Below are positions 12,693 to 24,059 of a stretch of DNA of 64,000 nucleotides, one piece after another. The stretch is from Posidonia oceanica. Taxonomy: Eukaryota > Streptophyta > Magnoliopsida > Alismatales > Posidoniaceae. The stretch covers positions 1,054,001 to 1,118,000 of the forward strand of contig JAZBRS010000077.1 in NCBI GenBank assembly GCA_037176725.1. The letters run 5' to 3'. The position numbers and the translations under genes are program-made. Numbering within the stretch: position 1 is the stretch's first letter; the number at the start of each line of letters is the position of its first letter. The notes beneath the pieces were generated by a model, which saw only the letters and a list, made by a program, of their open reading frames with translations, did not search any database and was not told the DNA's origin.

Positions 12693-12790
12693 GAAATGCT
12701 TAATAGGACATCGTACTTGCCTTGGACCTGATCTTGTTCCAAAATCAACTCCAAGGAGGGGCATCTGTAGATATCCTATTTTCGCATTTC
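12693..12790 (+). promoter_or_regulatory. Inverted repeat enclosing the T1 PPT and U3 start
   Basis: The left arm is GAAATGC (12693-12699), TT, AATAGGACATC (12702-12712). The right arm is GATATCCTATT (12770-12780), TTC, GCATTTC (12784-12790). Inner arms pair at 10 of 11 positions and outer arms at 7 of 7, with a 2/3-nt internal loop. The 57-nt loop contains the PPT and the LTR boundary. The same architecture with different bases occurs in the other two families here. Its role is unknown. Confidence 0.7.
12753..12765 (+). promoter_or_regulatory. Polypurine tract of T1
   Basis: The sequence AAGGAGGGGCATC abuts the LTR start TGTAG at 12766. All full element ends in this window share 'GG(A)GG..GCATC' directly before the LTR. 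A PPT primes plus-strand DNA synthesis in LTR retrotransposons. Confidence 0.8.
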
Positions 12791-14301
12791 TGAGAGTTCT
12801 TTTGAGGGTAGAAACCTTGAGGCGCCCCAAATCTCATGCCTAAGTTTGATAACACATCTTCCAAATATTCCTTGACCTCTTTAAAGCATCACTAGACCCT
12901 ACCTAGACTCAGGTTGTTGGCTGTAGCAGAGCTAACTCGCTTGGGCTCATGACAAGTCCAAGTACCCTGGGTATCCTTCACTTCAACTCAGATTTAAGAT
13001 TGGAGTTGAGTTAACAGAGATGCTTCCTTGATTTCATAGGCTATCTGTAGTTTCCTAGCCTCCCATCTTGTTTCCTCTGGCAAAAACCCAGGGAAAGAGC
13101 TAAAAACGACCTAGGCAAGTTAGTAGCCACTTGAGGAGGTGACTCACATAGTAGCCACCTAAGGCGGCGGCTACAACTGTCGCCAATCTCCCAACCGACT
13201 ACATTAGCAGCCAGCCAAGGAGGCGGTTCAGTCAGAAGCCATCTCAGGAGGCGACCCATGGGGACGTCAACTGGATAGGCGATTGGGCGATCGTGGGCAG
13301 CGGTTGCGCCCCACTATCCCCTCAACTCTCAGGCGCCAGCTCATCAGGCGACTGAACGGTTGTGGAAGTGCCTCGGTCTTTCCACGATCTTTGACCGTCA
13401 GGCGTCACTCTATGCGGCGACTAGCGATCGTGGCTCCTTTCGAACTACTTTTCCACAGTTATTTCCTACTCCCCCCTCGACCGTTAGGCGCCAGCTCACG
13501 CGGCGACTAAAAGTTGTGGCCTCGTTCTCGGGTCGTCCCACACTTTGACCAAGTGGTTGCTAGGTTTAGGCGCCACTCCAACCGACGACTCAAACTAACT
13601 GCCTTCTTTCTAGAATTTTCTGAACTCCAACCGTCCCTACACCCCTAGAGTCTATAAATAGACCCCCTAGGCCAGTGGTTTGAGGGTCGGAATTTTAGAA
13701 AGAGAAATCCCCCTAAAGAGGAACTTCCAGAAGAGATAGAGCCCTGTTAGTTGTGAGCCACCTCTAGAGAGCAAGTTTTCCAATCCAGAAACACTACCTC
13801 CTCTCCCCAATAGGCTACCAACCTGAGCTTCTACCTCCAATCTGGGAATCCTCAACTATGCTGGAGCTCCGACCGTGCTTCCTTCCAACCTCATTGCACA
13901 TAACATAAGGGTGAAAGGGAGTATCTTCTTCCAATCTAGTTTCTTACTACATCTCTTTACATTCCTTTGCATAGAATCATAGCATATGCATACAGGGAAC
14001 AACCTCCGGTCAGTATTTATTTTCTTTTAGTCATGTCGTTTCACTCACCTCTATTATTGATACTACACCGAAGCTAATCTATGTCATTCTGTTTTGAAGG
14101 AAAGGATGGAACTCACGCAGCACGAGGAAGCCACTAGACGACACCCTGCCGTCGATCTAGTAGTCTGAGGACCCGCATCATCATAATCTCCCCCTGGGTG
14201 TCTTGTCTGTCCAAAGACGAGTGGCGATCACAACAAAGGCTGTCGACGTCGTGGAAGCGCTGGCATCTCCTTAAACACCCCCCCCCAATTCCACAGCTAC
14301 A
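12766..14301 (+). repeat. 3' LTR of T1
   Basis: It starts TGTAGATATCC right after the PPT. A TATA box lies at 13653-13660. The end is placed at CTACA (14297-14301) because it complements the TGTAG start and because homology to another LTR's interior (54290 onward) begins just after. Without the 5' LTR the end is not proven. The LTR has many GGCGAC/GGCGCC words at 13130-13590. Confidence 0.6.
13653..13660 (+). promoter_or_regulatory. TATA box in the T1 LTR
   Basis: TATAAATA lies in the context CTATAAATAGACCCC, about 890 bp into the LTR, and would set transcription start about 30 bp downstream. Confidence 0.65.
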
Positions 14302-16135
14302 GAATGCAGGAGTTTGGAGGCTTGAAGGGGGATGGTTGCTGGGAGAAGGAAGTCGGATTTTTTGTAGAAGAAGAGGGAGGGATTCTGGGTCGCTCTCTCA
14401 CGCTCTCTCTGGTTCTCTCAATTCCGAAAAAAAAGGTCGCCAAGGAGAGGGAGAAGGCTTTGGTTTTAATTGGAGGGCTGAGCGCTTGAGCGGTGGATTT
14501 GAAATCCACGAGCGCAGGGAGACTGCTGCTGAGGGGAAGGCTGGCTGGACGCGACGCACGACAAGCCCGGAGTTAATGCCGCTGCAGGGGTGAGCTGCCC
14601 AGGACAGGAGGGCTGAGAGAAGGTGTGAGAGCAGAGGTGGCAAGCGAGGTGATGGCGACAGTGGGGGGAAACCAGATTTTGAAAAAGGAGGGAAGGTAGT
14701 TGCGGTTGGCCGTAGGAGAAAAGAGAAGGAAGAAGAAGAAGAAAGAAAGGAAAAAGAAAGGAAGGAGGAGGAGCAGGTGGGCTGGGCTGCGGGGAAAAAA
14801 GGAAAAAAAGGAAAGGAGCGGGAGATTGCTGCAATGGGTTGGGCCGGATAAAAAAAGAAAGGGAAAAGAAAAAAGAAAAAGAAAGAAAATGGGGAGGAAG
14901 AAAAGAAAGGGAAATTGGGAGGAAAAGAAAGAGAAAAAAGAAGAAGAAAGTTTAAAAATAAAAAGGGGGTTTGGAAATGGTTTTAGAGTGGTTGTTTTTT
15001 AGGTTAAGATTTTTAATTAGGGTTTAGAAGATTGTTTTTTAATTTTTTAAATTGGGGTTAAGAGGGGTTTTAGTTTAAGTTTTTATAATTTTTCTTAAGT
15101 TTTGCTTTAAATTGTTTTTTAAGTTTGTTTTAAGTTTTTTAATTATTTTAAAGTTAAGTTTTACTTATTAAGCTTTTCCTCTTTTTTCTTTTTAGTTAAG
15201 TCTTTTAAATTGTTTTAAGTTTGTATTTTAATTGTTTCTTTAGGTTTGTTAATTGTTTGCTGTTGATTTTTAATTACTCATCCTAGGTTCTTTGATTGTT
15301 TCTTCTTTCCTAGGATTTGCTTTTGATTATTATTATTATTTTTTCAAAGGGTTCTTTCCTTTTGTTTGTTTTGATTATATTTTTCTTTTGTTCGTTTTTT
15401 AATAGTATTTTCCTCTTGTTTGTTTTATATTTTTGGATTGCATCTTTAGTCTTTAGTTGCTTTGTAGCTGGATTCTTTTAATTGTTTGTCCAAGTTTTTT
15501 AATTATTTCTTTTTGGGGTTTTGATTTGTTTCTCCTTGTGTTTTCCTTTTTAATTAGAGTTTTAGGGGTTTAATGTGGAAGAAAGGAAAAGAAAGAAGGA
15601 GAGGAAGAAGGAAAGAAAGAAAGAAAGGAAGGGAGAATGAAAGAAAGAAAGGGAGGGGAGGAAAGAAATTAAAGATTAAATAATCATGGGATAAAATAAA
15701 ACGAAATAAAAATATAGATAAAGTAAAGGGGGGAAAGAAGTATAAGGTGGGCCCACTGGAGTGCAAGAAAAGGAGAAAGAAGGAAAGGAAAAGAAGGAGA
15801 ATGAGAAGGAGGATAAAGAGGAGAGAGAAAAGAATAATTTGGAGAGAGAAAAGGATAATTTGGAGAGATGAGAAGGATAAAGGCTTGGATTTGGAGTGGT
15901 TTTGAGTGAGTGCGTGACCTAGGGTTTCTAAGGTTTGACCTAGGATTTGAAGTGGGATTTTGGGAGGTTTTTGGATCTAGAAAAAGGGTGGTTTTACCTA
16001 GGTTTTCTAGGATTTTTGGGAGTAGTTTTGGTGTGAAAAGAAGGGTGTGGTTTTGGGTTTAGGTTAAGGTGTTTGGTTCAGAAGCCACCAGAGGGAGATT
16101 CCACTAATTCAGTCTCTCAAAATGGGGTGTCTACA
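14302..16135 (-). repeat. 5'-terminal fragment of a minus-strand Tat LTR, truncated by T1
   Basis: On the minus strand it starts TGTAGACACCCCATTTTGAG at 16135. It is homologous along its length to about 54290-56167, the start of the solo LTR: a purine-rich block, a T-rich block, a second purine-rich block, then 'CCTAGG'-rich sequence. Its remainder would lie left of T1, outside the window. The right flank CCCCT (16136-16140) continues the N LTR. Confidence 0.7.
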
Positions 16136-17308
16136 CCCCTACAGTTTCCCAATTGCACTTGGGTCCCTGAATTTGCATTCTTGCATGCATTGCACTCCCA
16201 TGTCATTGCATACTACCCCATGCATACTCTTGAGCATCTTTAGCCTCATCGCATATAGGACACCCTGCATTGCACACACATAGGGGTAATTTGCACTTAG
16301 ACCCCCACTTAGATTACTTTTTCTGGCCATTGAGTCATCTGACTTGAAACCTGAATAACTTTTGATCGGACCATTGGATCTTCACGATCTAACTATCCAG
16401 GTCTTCTTGGTTGAAGATCTTTCATTCAAATCAAAGTTATCTTAGATCAGGCCTTAGATCGTTAAGATAAGTTCATCTGAATCACTTATTGCTTGTCACT
16501 TGCACTGCATGCATTGTTTTCGCGTCCTGTTTTCTCGTGCATGTAGATTAGGATTTTCCGCCCCTTTTTTCTTCCCCTTTGCTTGTTTTACACTTGCATT
16601 GCGTGGTTTCACTTGGCTTTTCTTTCCTTGTCTCCTTTTCCCCTCTGCATGTCAAACTTGCATTGCATGGTTTTACCGGCGTTTTGTTGTATCGCCTGCA
16701 TTTGCATTAGGGTAGTGATGCTTACTGTCTAGAGTTCTCATGAACCAGGGTTCGCCCGGTTTGGAACACTGACAGCACAGCTGAGCACATAGGTTGCCCG
16801 TTTACTTTCCTCGTGCATCACATCACTTAGAGCATACATTTGGGCAAGTAATCACAACACACATGGCATTCAGGCACACTTTTTAGCAATCATAGCATGG
16901 CATTAGCATTCCTCGTCCCTTAGACGTGCAGTTAAAGGCAATCACTTGTCGAATTCCTGCAAATGCGAGCGTTTAGCCAAGAAAGACCGATTCCTCGGGC
17001 GTGTCGGGGGTGCCTAACACCTTCCCCGCACGTAACAGGAGTCCTTACCCTTTCTCTAGCCCGTAGTGACCATTTTGCCCTCGTCCTTAGCATGAGTCAT
17101 CCTTTTTGCATAGCATTGCATTCATTTTGCATGTTTTCTATGCTTGCCCCCGATTTTCCTTGTCTCCCGATTTAATAGACACGGTGGCGACTCCCTTTTG
17201 TCTTATCTTTGTTTTGCTTTCCCTCTTCGCGTCGCATCCATCCGTGAAGTGCCTTCTCTCGTTCAGACCCCCTCCGATTCGGATCTCGCGGGAAAAGGCG
17301 TGTTCACA
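16136..17308 (+). repeat. LTR1 of element N (3' portion)
   Basis: This stretch closely matches 48800-49985 (the end of LTR2). It ends TTCACA, followed three bases later by a PBS. The upstream part of LTR1 is separated by the minus-strand LTR fragment and T1. Confidence 0.82.
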
Positions 17309-17311
17309 GGC

Positions 17312-17329
17312 TGGCGACTCTGCTAGGGA
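17312..17329 (+). promoter_or_regulatory. Primer binding site of INT1
   Basis: TGGCGACTCTGCTAGGGA lies three bases after the LTR. Apart from one G-to-A change at 17325 it equals the INT2 PBS. This TGGCGACTC-type site is typical of Tat/Ogre elements, where it is usually attributed to a tRNA-Arg primer. I have not matched it to a tRNA. Confidence 0.8.
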
Positions 17330-17999
17330 TTTCAGACTCCAGCTTTCATTTTAGGTTTTCGCTTGCATTGCTTTTTTTTTTGCTTGTGCTTGCCCTATCT
17401 TGCTTTATTGCTTGCTTTATGCCTGCTTCTTTACTTTATTGCCTGCCATGTGCCTGTTTACTTGCCTTATCGCTTACATTGCCTTTACTTGCTTTATTTA
17501 TATACTATACATGCCTAAATACTTGCTTGTCGCACTATACATGCCTTTTGAGTGGTAAATACTTTGTTTTACACAATTGCTATGCCACCACACATGCACA
17601 TGCCATGCATACCTGCTTTTTGACATGTTGAGTGTTTTCTTTTCACTATCGTGTCCACATACACTTGCACATGCCATGCGCATGCCTTTTGTAATGATGT
17701 GTGTTGTTTGCTTGCCATGTTTGGATGTTTTCTTTTCCTTTTGCTCTAGGCTTAAGGACAACTAGAGACTTGTTGCTCCCCCCTTGGCAATTAAAAACAG
17801 CAAGTAAAAGTCAAATCTAGGATCAACTATAGACATCAACACACATTCACCCCCTGGGTTAATAAAACATGCAAGATATTGGTGAGAGAGAGCATGCTAG
17901 AAAGCATACCATTTGCATGAATGCATCCATACCACCAATTAAACATTTGCATGTTGTCTAGGTGCTAACCTGATTTGCTTTGCCTGTCTGCAAGTAGGT

Positions 18000-20418
18000 G
18001 TGAGGTCCTCAACTGGAACTCGAGCGTCTCTGTCCTGGGCAGCTCCCCGTGGTCTCCCTCTCTTTCCAGGCTTTTCGTCGTCTTCGACGATAGTTCGCCT
18101 TAGGACTCGTGCGCCTTCTTTTCGCCACAGTCCTGTCCTTGCCCGCTCGCGATCAGCTATGGCCCAGCGTGCCAGCAGGCCTCTTGCTTCTATTGCACTA
18201 GAGGAGTTTTCAACTTCGGTCCCTCTTACTGCTACAACTTCCCCTTCTTGCCATGCATTATATTGCTGGTTGCATGACGATCCTCTGCATTCCACGGGGG
18301 AACTACAGGTCCTTGCCGGTCTGGAGCCCCTCACCGATTCTGTCACGGTGACCGCCACTCGGGCTCTGGATACCCCTCCTTTTGTCCTTTCTTTGGGCTT
18401 TCCTGTTTCAGGAATTCAGCTGGCTACGGCTACTTCTATTGTAGGGTCTATCCCCCTCGGCACCTTTTCTCTCGTGCCCCCTTCAACAGCCATACCTTAC
18501 GTCCCAGCTCGTCAGTCGACGAGTCCTCTACCATGCGAGCGCAACATATGTGGGTTATGTCCCATGGGTTGCAAGGCATGACCTTTTCTTCTGGTCCTGC
18601 TCCCTCTTTTTCTCATCCTTTGACCCCTAAGGTTCCGTTGCAGCCCTGTGTAGTTTTGCAGGCTTACCACACTACACTTTCGTCCTTTTCACCGCCCCAG
18701 CTCCTCACAGTTTCGACGATGGGGGCGCCTTATCGGCCTCCTGCACTTACACAGCACTTTGCACAGCATGCAACTCCATCACCTGGTGGCCAATTCCCCA
18801 GATTGGTAGGAGCGCAGCAATTCCTAAGCCCGTTGCCCGGCATCATGCTGGTGCAGCAACTGTAGCCCCTATACACTACACAATACACTGCACAGCATGC
18901 CTTTTACTCACCCTCTTTGCATTAGAATATTCAGGCTCCTGCATACATATCACCGCACTTTACACTCTCGCACGGGTATGCTGACCCTCATGCTACGACA
19001 CCAAGTGGCATGATGGTGGATCCGGAGGAGCGCTTTCGCGTGACCCACACAGCATATGTGGCACCTGCCTTAGCTGCACCAGTCTCAACGACAGCAACCT
19101 TAGACGCCTTCCTTACTAGGATGGGTGATCTAGAGAGAGCACTTCGTCAATTGCAAGGCTAGGACTGCCAGTCCTACCAATTCTGGGACCTCTGCTACTT
19201 TCTAGAGGCGATACTTCCATCGAAATTCAAAATCCCAGAATTAGAAAAATACAATGGTAGAAGCTGCCCAATTGCACATTTGAAGGCGTACTGCAGCGAC
19301 CTCGTCCAACTCCAGCATGACGATAGGTAGCTGATTCGCTTGTTCTAGAAAAGTTTGACAGGCCCTGCTCTTAAGTGGTTCGTATCACTTGACATGGCTA
19401 CCGTCAAGACTTGGGGTGACCTTTCCCAGGCGTTCATGGAATAATTTCCTTCAACCTTGACTTATTCCCTAAGCACGAGGATCTTGTCGCTCTTAAGCAG
19501 AAACCCCGTGAATCATTTGGGGAGTATGTCGATCGCTGGCATACCTTGGCCTCCCAGGTCAAAGATAAACCCTCAGAGGAGGAGTCTATTGAGATCATTA
19601 TCAGGGGAGCACAACCAGCGATTGGGGGATTGCTTAGCATCCAGCCTGCCCCTAGTTTTGCATTGCTAATCTGGGCTGGCGCTCGCGTGGAGAAATTGCT
19701 ATGGAGTGGAGACTTTCCCGCACTCACTGAATATGAGAAGCAGGCTACCGCCTCCAACAGCAACAACAACCAAGGCAACAACAACTCCGATGCCCGCTAC
19801 CACAAGAAGCTGATCGTCGCTTGCATCGACTCTCTTGTGGAGCTTCCCCCTGCTGAGAACCAGCCTGGTTCACCTCAGTTTGCATCTGCACTTAGTTTTG
19901 CATACACTGCACACACTGCCACCGTTGAGCCGGTGCATCACATCACACCAGCTCAGCAAGGACAACAACCTAAGTAGAGACGAGGCCGCCGCACTGAGAG
20001 CGACTTCACCCCACTTGGTGAACCGCTAAGTGCCATCTTTCCTCAAGTTGTGTCACTTCTGAGGCTCTCGGAAACTCGGCTGCCACCATATCCTCTTCCA
20101 TGGTGGTACGATGCAAGCAAGCAATGCGATTACCATCGAGCTGCGGGGCATTCGATGGATGATTGCCACACTCTTCGGGATGTCGTTCAGAACCTGATTG
20201 ACAACATGGTCCTCATTGTCAGTCCACAGGAGGCTACACACACATCTACACCTGCACACCCTAGCATAGCCAGCCTTTCCTCGCCTGAGCTTGCAAGCTC
20301 CGAGGATCCTGGGACCTCAAGGGTCTATCTTCTTGCTCCCGTCCTCGCTGATTCCAGCTCTTCCTCGATGGATCCCTCCGATCTAGTCGATCTGATATCT
20401 TCTCTAGCCTTTCCTTAG
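18000..20418 (+). pseudogene. gag: Gag of element N, copy 1, decayed
   Basis: An ATG at 18159 (MAQRASRPL) aligns with MAQRTLEPL of element A's gag, though homology extends further upstream (HSPVLARSRSAMAQR). The N-terminal half is Pro/Ser/Ala-rich. The capsid-like retrotransposon gag domain lies at about 19180-19740. A zinc knuckle C-x2-H-x4-H-x4-C (CDYHRAAGHSMDDC) is at 20125-20166. The stop is at 20416-20418. Breaks relative to copy 2: one base lost near 18496, TAG at 18863-18865, 19160-19162, 19328-19330, 19346-19348 and 19975-19977, and a base lost near 19443. Several of these TAGs stand where copy 2 has CAG. Confidence 0.85.
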
Positions 20419-21984
20419 CCTTGTTCGCGGGGGGCCCGGCTTAGAGAGCTTGCCCGTCTACCGAGCACCGGCCCGAGTCTACAAGCATAAAACCCTGGAT
20501 CCTAACAGAGGCTTGGATCAACAGCGGTATCGGCAGTAGCAGTCTCAATGACCACAACAGCACTGCTAGAGCAATCAACAATAGTGAGCAGCTGACAATG
20601 GGGACCAGCGTCGTATCCTTTACCTGTTTCTTTTCTTACATTCCTTTCTTTCAAAAAAAAAAACTTGAAAAATCAAAAAAAAAAAACAAACAAAAAGCAA
20701 AAAACAAAAAAATCAGAAAACCTAAGAGCAAAAAACATCTTGCATGTCAATCACTGGCCCGATGAGGAAATCGGAAAAGCAAGTCTGCTAGAAGGAGAGA
20801 GTCATCCCTTTTCATCTGTCACTACCTAGACAACTAGGCCAGTGAGGGAGTCCCCACCCATCTGAGAGTAGGACGAAGTGCCAAACTCCATGCGAGGCCT
20901 GCACCTCCCGGAGGGAGAAGAAAATGTTAGGGTGACTGAGAGAGTGAGCTTGAAAAAAGTGCAAACTCATAGGGGCATAAAAGAAAACATGCAGACAGAA
21001 GGCGAAGGCAGAAGTCGGCCCAAGAGAGGGACGTGCGGATTAGCTCTACCCCCACCATACCTTAGAGAGGTGTCGGAGCATGCGCCTGGACAACCCCCAT
21101 CTCCAAAGAAACTAGCCACCCCTTCTTGCAGCAAAAGCCTCTAGTTTGGACCAGGCACCTATTAACTCCAAGTTAGGGATAGAGTAAACCCAAGCGTCCA
21201 TGAGAAAGCAGAAAAGAAGAAAATCTCAAAAGAGTAGGTGTAAGGCCCAAAAGAGTTTGGCACGGAGCCCGAATCATCACCCATTGAGAGCTTGAGTGTC
21301 ACCACCCACCAAGGAGGGCCACCCACAGCTTGTGAGTCCTGGTAGGGTCAATTGAGTCGAGGGTTTCCTTCTCCTTTCCAGCAGGCATGAATGCTTTGCA
21401 GCATAACTGAGGGTAGATAAATAAGAATCACCCCTTAATCAATCATCTTGCTTGAACACTATCTTGCATGCTTCATATGCATAACCTCGCAGGATCAACT
21501 CCAGCATTTTCGGCCAGGGGCATGTCAGTTGCTTCCTGATCAGGGCGCATACATCAGAGCACACTCAGAACAAGCTTGCCACAACCAACAGTGCAAAACT
21601 CTATAGCTTCTATCAACGCATAGATCCAGCATAGAACTGCGAGCCCAGAGCGACACTGCAGACATTCCATGTCCCACAAGTGTCAAGTGTAGACACCAGG
21701 CATGGACAACAAGCATTGACAATTAGTGACAACACTCTCTCTGCAGTTAGCAACAAGCAATCCTGCCCTCAGAGGTGAACATCAGCAAACAGGCGTCATC
21801 CAGTGCCTCAAGTAGCATTCAGAAGCAACAGTCCAGGAGCATCTGCAGACCAGCCTCCTCGGCAGACATTCTTTCGGCTAAACTAGCCGGCTAGCCACTT
21901 TGCTTTTGCATCTCCCTTTGTCGTGTTTGCTCACGAAGCGAACCTTGCTGCATCTCGATATCCGAGGCATCTCGTTTGTCCCTT
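20419..21984 (+). other. INT1 3' region, non-coding
   Basis: Directly after gag it runs through CAG/CAA-rich sequence, then an A-rich block (20650-20720, runs of 8-12 A), then about 1.2 kb without coding signal. INT2 carries the same sequence at 59149-60700, so the loss of pol predates the two copies. Confidence 0.55.
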
Positions 21985-23705
21985 GATATCACTTCGCTAT
22001 CCTGCTCCGTGTTTTGTTATCGACATGCGTCTCGATTGACAAATCGCTATCCTACTCTGTGTTTTGTTACCGACATGTGTCTCGATTGACAAATCGCTAT
22101 CTTGCACCACGTTTTGTTACCGACATGCATCTTGGTTGACAAATCGCTATCCTGCTCCACGTTTTGTTACCGACATGCGTCTTGGTTGACAAATCGCTAT
22201 CTTGCTCTGCGTTTTGTTATCGGCATACGTCTCGGTTGACAAATCGCTATCTAGCTCTGTGTTTTGTTACCGACATGCGTCTCGGTTGACAAATCGCTAT
22301 CCTGCTCCGCGTTTTGTTATCGACATGCATCTCGGTTGACGAATCGCTATCCAGCTCCGCATTTTGTTACCGACATGTGTCTCGTTTGACAAATCGCTAT
22401 CCTGCTCCGCGTTTTGTTGCCGACATGTGTCTCGGTTGACAAATCGCTATCCAGCTCCGCGTTTTGTTACCGACATGCGTCTCGGTTGACAAATCGCTAT
22501 CCTGCTCCGTGTTTTGTTACCGACATGCATCTCGATTGACAAATCGCTATCCAGCTCCGTGGTTTGTTGCCGACATGCATCTCGATTGACAAATCGCTAT
22601 CCAACTCCATGTTTTGTTGCCGACATGCGTCTCAGTTGACAAATCGCTATCCAGCTCCACGTTTTGTTGCCGACATGCGTCTTGGTTGACAAATCGCTAT
22701 CCAGCTCCGCGTTTTGTTGCCGACATGCGTCTCGGTTGACAAATCGATATCCTGCTCTACGTTTTGTTGCCGACATGCGTCTCGGTTGACATATCGCTAT
22801 CCCGCTCTGCATTTTGTTGGCAACATGCGTCTCAGTTGACAAATCGTTATCCAGCTCTGCGTTTTGTCACTGACTTGCATCTCGGTTGACAAATTGCTAT
22901 CCAGCTCCGTGTTTTGTTACCGACTTGCGTCTCAGTTTTCAAATCGCTATCCTGCTCCGCATTTTGTTACTGACATGCATCTCGGTTGACAAATCGCTAT
23001 CCTACTCCCCGCTTTGTTACCAACATGCGTGTTGGTTAACAAATCGCTATCCTGCTCTGCGTTTTGTTACCGACTTGCGTCTTGGTTGACAAATAGCTAT
23101 CCAGCTCCGTGTTTTGATACCGACTTGCGTCTCGGTTGACAAATCACTATCCTACTCCACGTTTTGTTGCCGACATGCATCTCGATTGACAAATCGCTAT
23201 CCTACTCCGCGCTTTGTTACCGACATGCGTCTCGGTTGACAAATCGCTATCCTGCTTCGCGTTTTGTTACCGACTTGCGTCTCGGTTGACAAATTGCTAT
23301 CCAGCTCCACATTTTGTTACCAACTTGCGTCGCGGTTGACAAATCGCTATCTTGCTCCGTGTTTTGTTGCCGACATGCGTCTCGGTTGACAAATCATTAT
23401 CTCGCTCCACGTTTTGTCACCGACTTGCGTCTCGATTGACAAATTGCTATCTCGCTCCGCGTTTTGTCACCGACTTGCATCTCAGTTGACAAATCGCTAT
23501 CCAGCTCTGCGTTTTGTTATTGACATGCGTCCCGGTTGACCAATCGCTATCCTGCTCCGTGTTTTGTTACCGACATGCATCTCGGTTGACAAATCGCTAT
23601 CCTGCTCTGCATTTTGTCTCCGATATGCATCTCGGTTGACAAACTCGCCTTCCCGTTCTGTGTTTTTGTCACCAACTTGCTTCTCAGTTGACAAACTCAC
23701 CATTC
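21985..23705 (+). repeat. 50-bp tandem repeat array 1 (about 34 copies)
   Basis: The unit is 50 bp, built from words such as GACATGCGTCTCGGTTGACA and AATCGCTATCC and ending GTTTTGTTAC. Units differ at a handful of positions. The array sits between gag and the PPT, a position known in Tat/Ogre elements to generate satellite repeats. Short ORFs inside it come from the repeat and are not genes. Confidence 0.95.
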
Positions 23706-23821
23706 TACCCTTCAGTTTGCCTTTTCTCCTCTGGGCTGGTACCCCTTAACTACTCGCTTGACAAATGCATCTGTTTTGTCCATATCCTTCGTTTTTTCGA
23801 TGCCACGGGCGCTCAGGCTGT

Positions 23822-23849
23822 CCCCTGGTATTATCCCTAATACCAGGGG
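23822..23849 (+). other. 12-bp-arm hairpin in INT1
   Basis: CCCCTGGTATTA, loop TCCC, then TAATACCAGGGG: perfect arms. The equivalent in INT2 (62589-62616) has C and G where this one has T and A at the same pair, so pairing is kept. Confidence 0.8.
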
Positions 23850-24031
23850 CATCTTTTCTGCCATCCTGTGGTATTGTCCCCCTCATCTCATTGGGCTGGC
23901 AGCCGTAACTGCTTGGATGACACCCGTCATACTGTCTCGATCCCTTTTCCAGGCTGGTAGTCTAAACTGCTCGGTTGACACCCATCATAACTGTCCAACC
24001 CTTCTTTCGATGCCATGGGTGCTTCGGTTGT

Positions 24032-24059
24032 CCCCTGGTATCATTCCTGATACCAAGGG
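24032..24059 (+). other. Second hairpin in INT1
   Basis: CCCCTGGTATCA, loop TTCC, TGATACCAAGGG: one mismatch in 12 pairs. It is a sequence relative of the hairpin at 23822 about 200 bp upstream; both follow a 'GATGCCA' word. Confidence 0.7.

Larger units (their letters stand above)
1..14301 (+). mobile_element. Tat-lineage Ty3/gypsy retrotransposon T1, 3' part (5' end outside window)
   Basis: Seen here are the end of pol, a long 3' region with two antisense PMD-type genes, a PPT and one LTR. The 5' LTR, gag and protease would lie left of position 1. Tat lineage is inferred from the two successive RNase H domains in pol and the very long region between pol and the 3' LTR. Antisense extra ORFs in that interval are known for Tat elements such as Grande. 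The right boundary at about 14301 is inferred from a TGTAG...CTACA terminal match, after which the sequence becomes homologous to the inside of another LTR. The element is inactive because pol has a frameshift and a stop. Confidence 0.75.

Noticed and set aside
14700..15002. Lys/Arg-rich ORFs in purine-rich blocks (also 25187-25571, 33439-33918 and 54326-54904)
   Set aside because: Composition artefacts of purine-rich or pyrimidine-rich LTR and spacer DNA; not conserved between LTR copies as protein.
12766..16135. One single LTR spanning 12766-16135
   Set aside because: The left half has a plus-strand start, PPT and TATA box; the right half is a minus-strand LTR start homologous to 54290-56167. 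They are two elements.
22597..23703. ORFs inside the 50-bp repeats with 'DLSTETHVGNK'-like repeats
   Set aside because: The 50-bp period shifts frame every unit; the peptides are by-products of the satellite.
21985..23705. Possible CRISPR array
   Set aside because: Repeats are contiguous without unique spacers, and the context is a plant retrotransposon.
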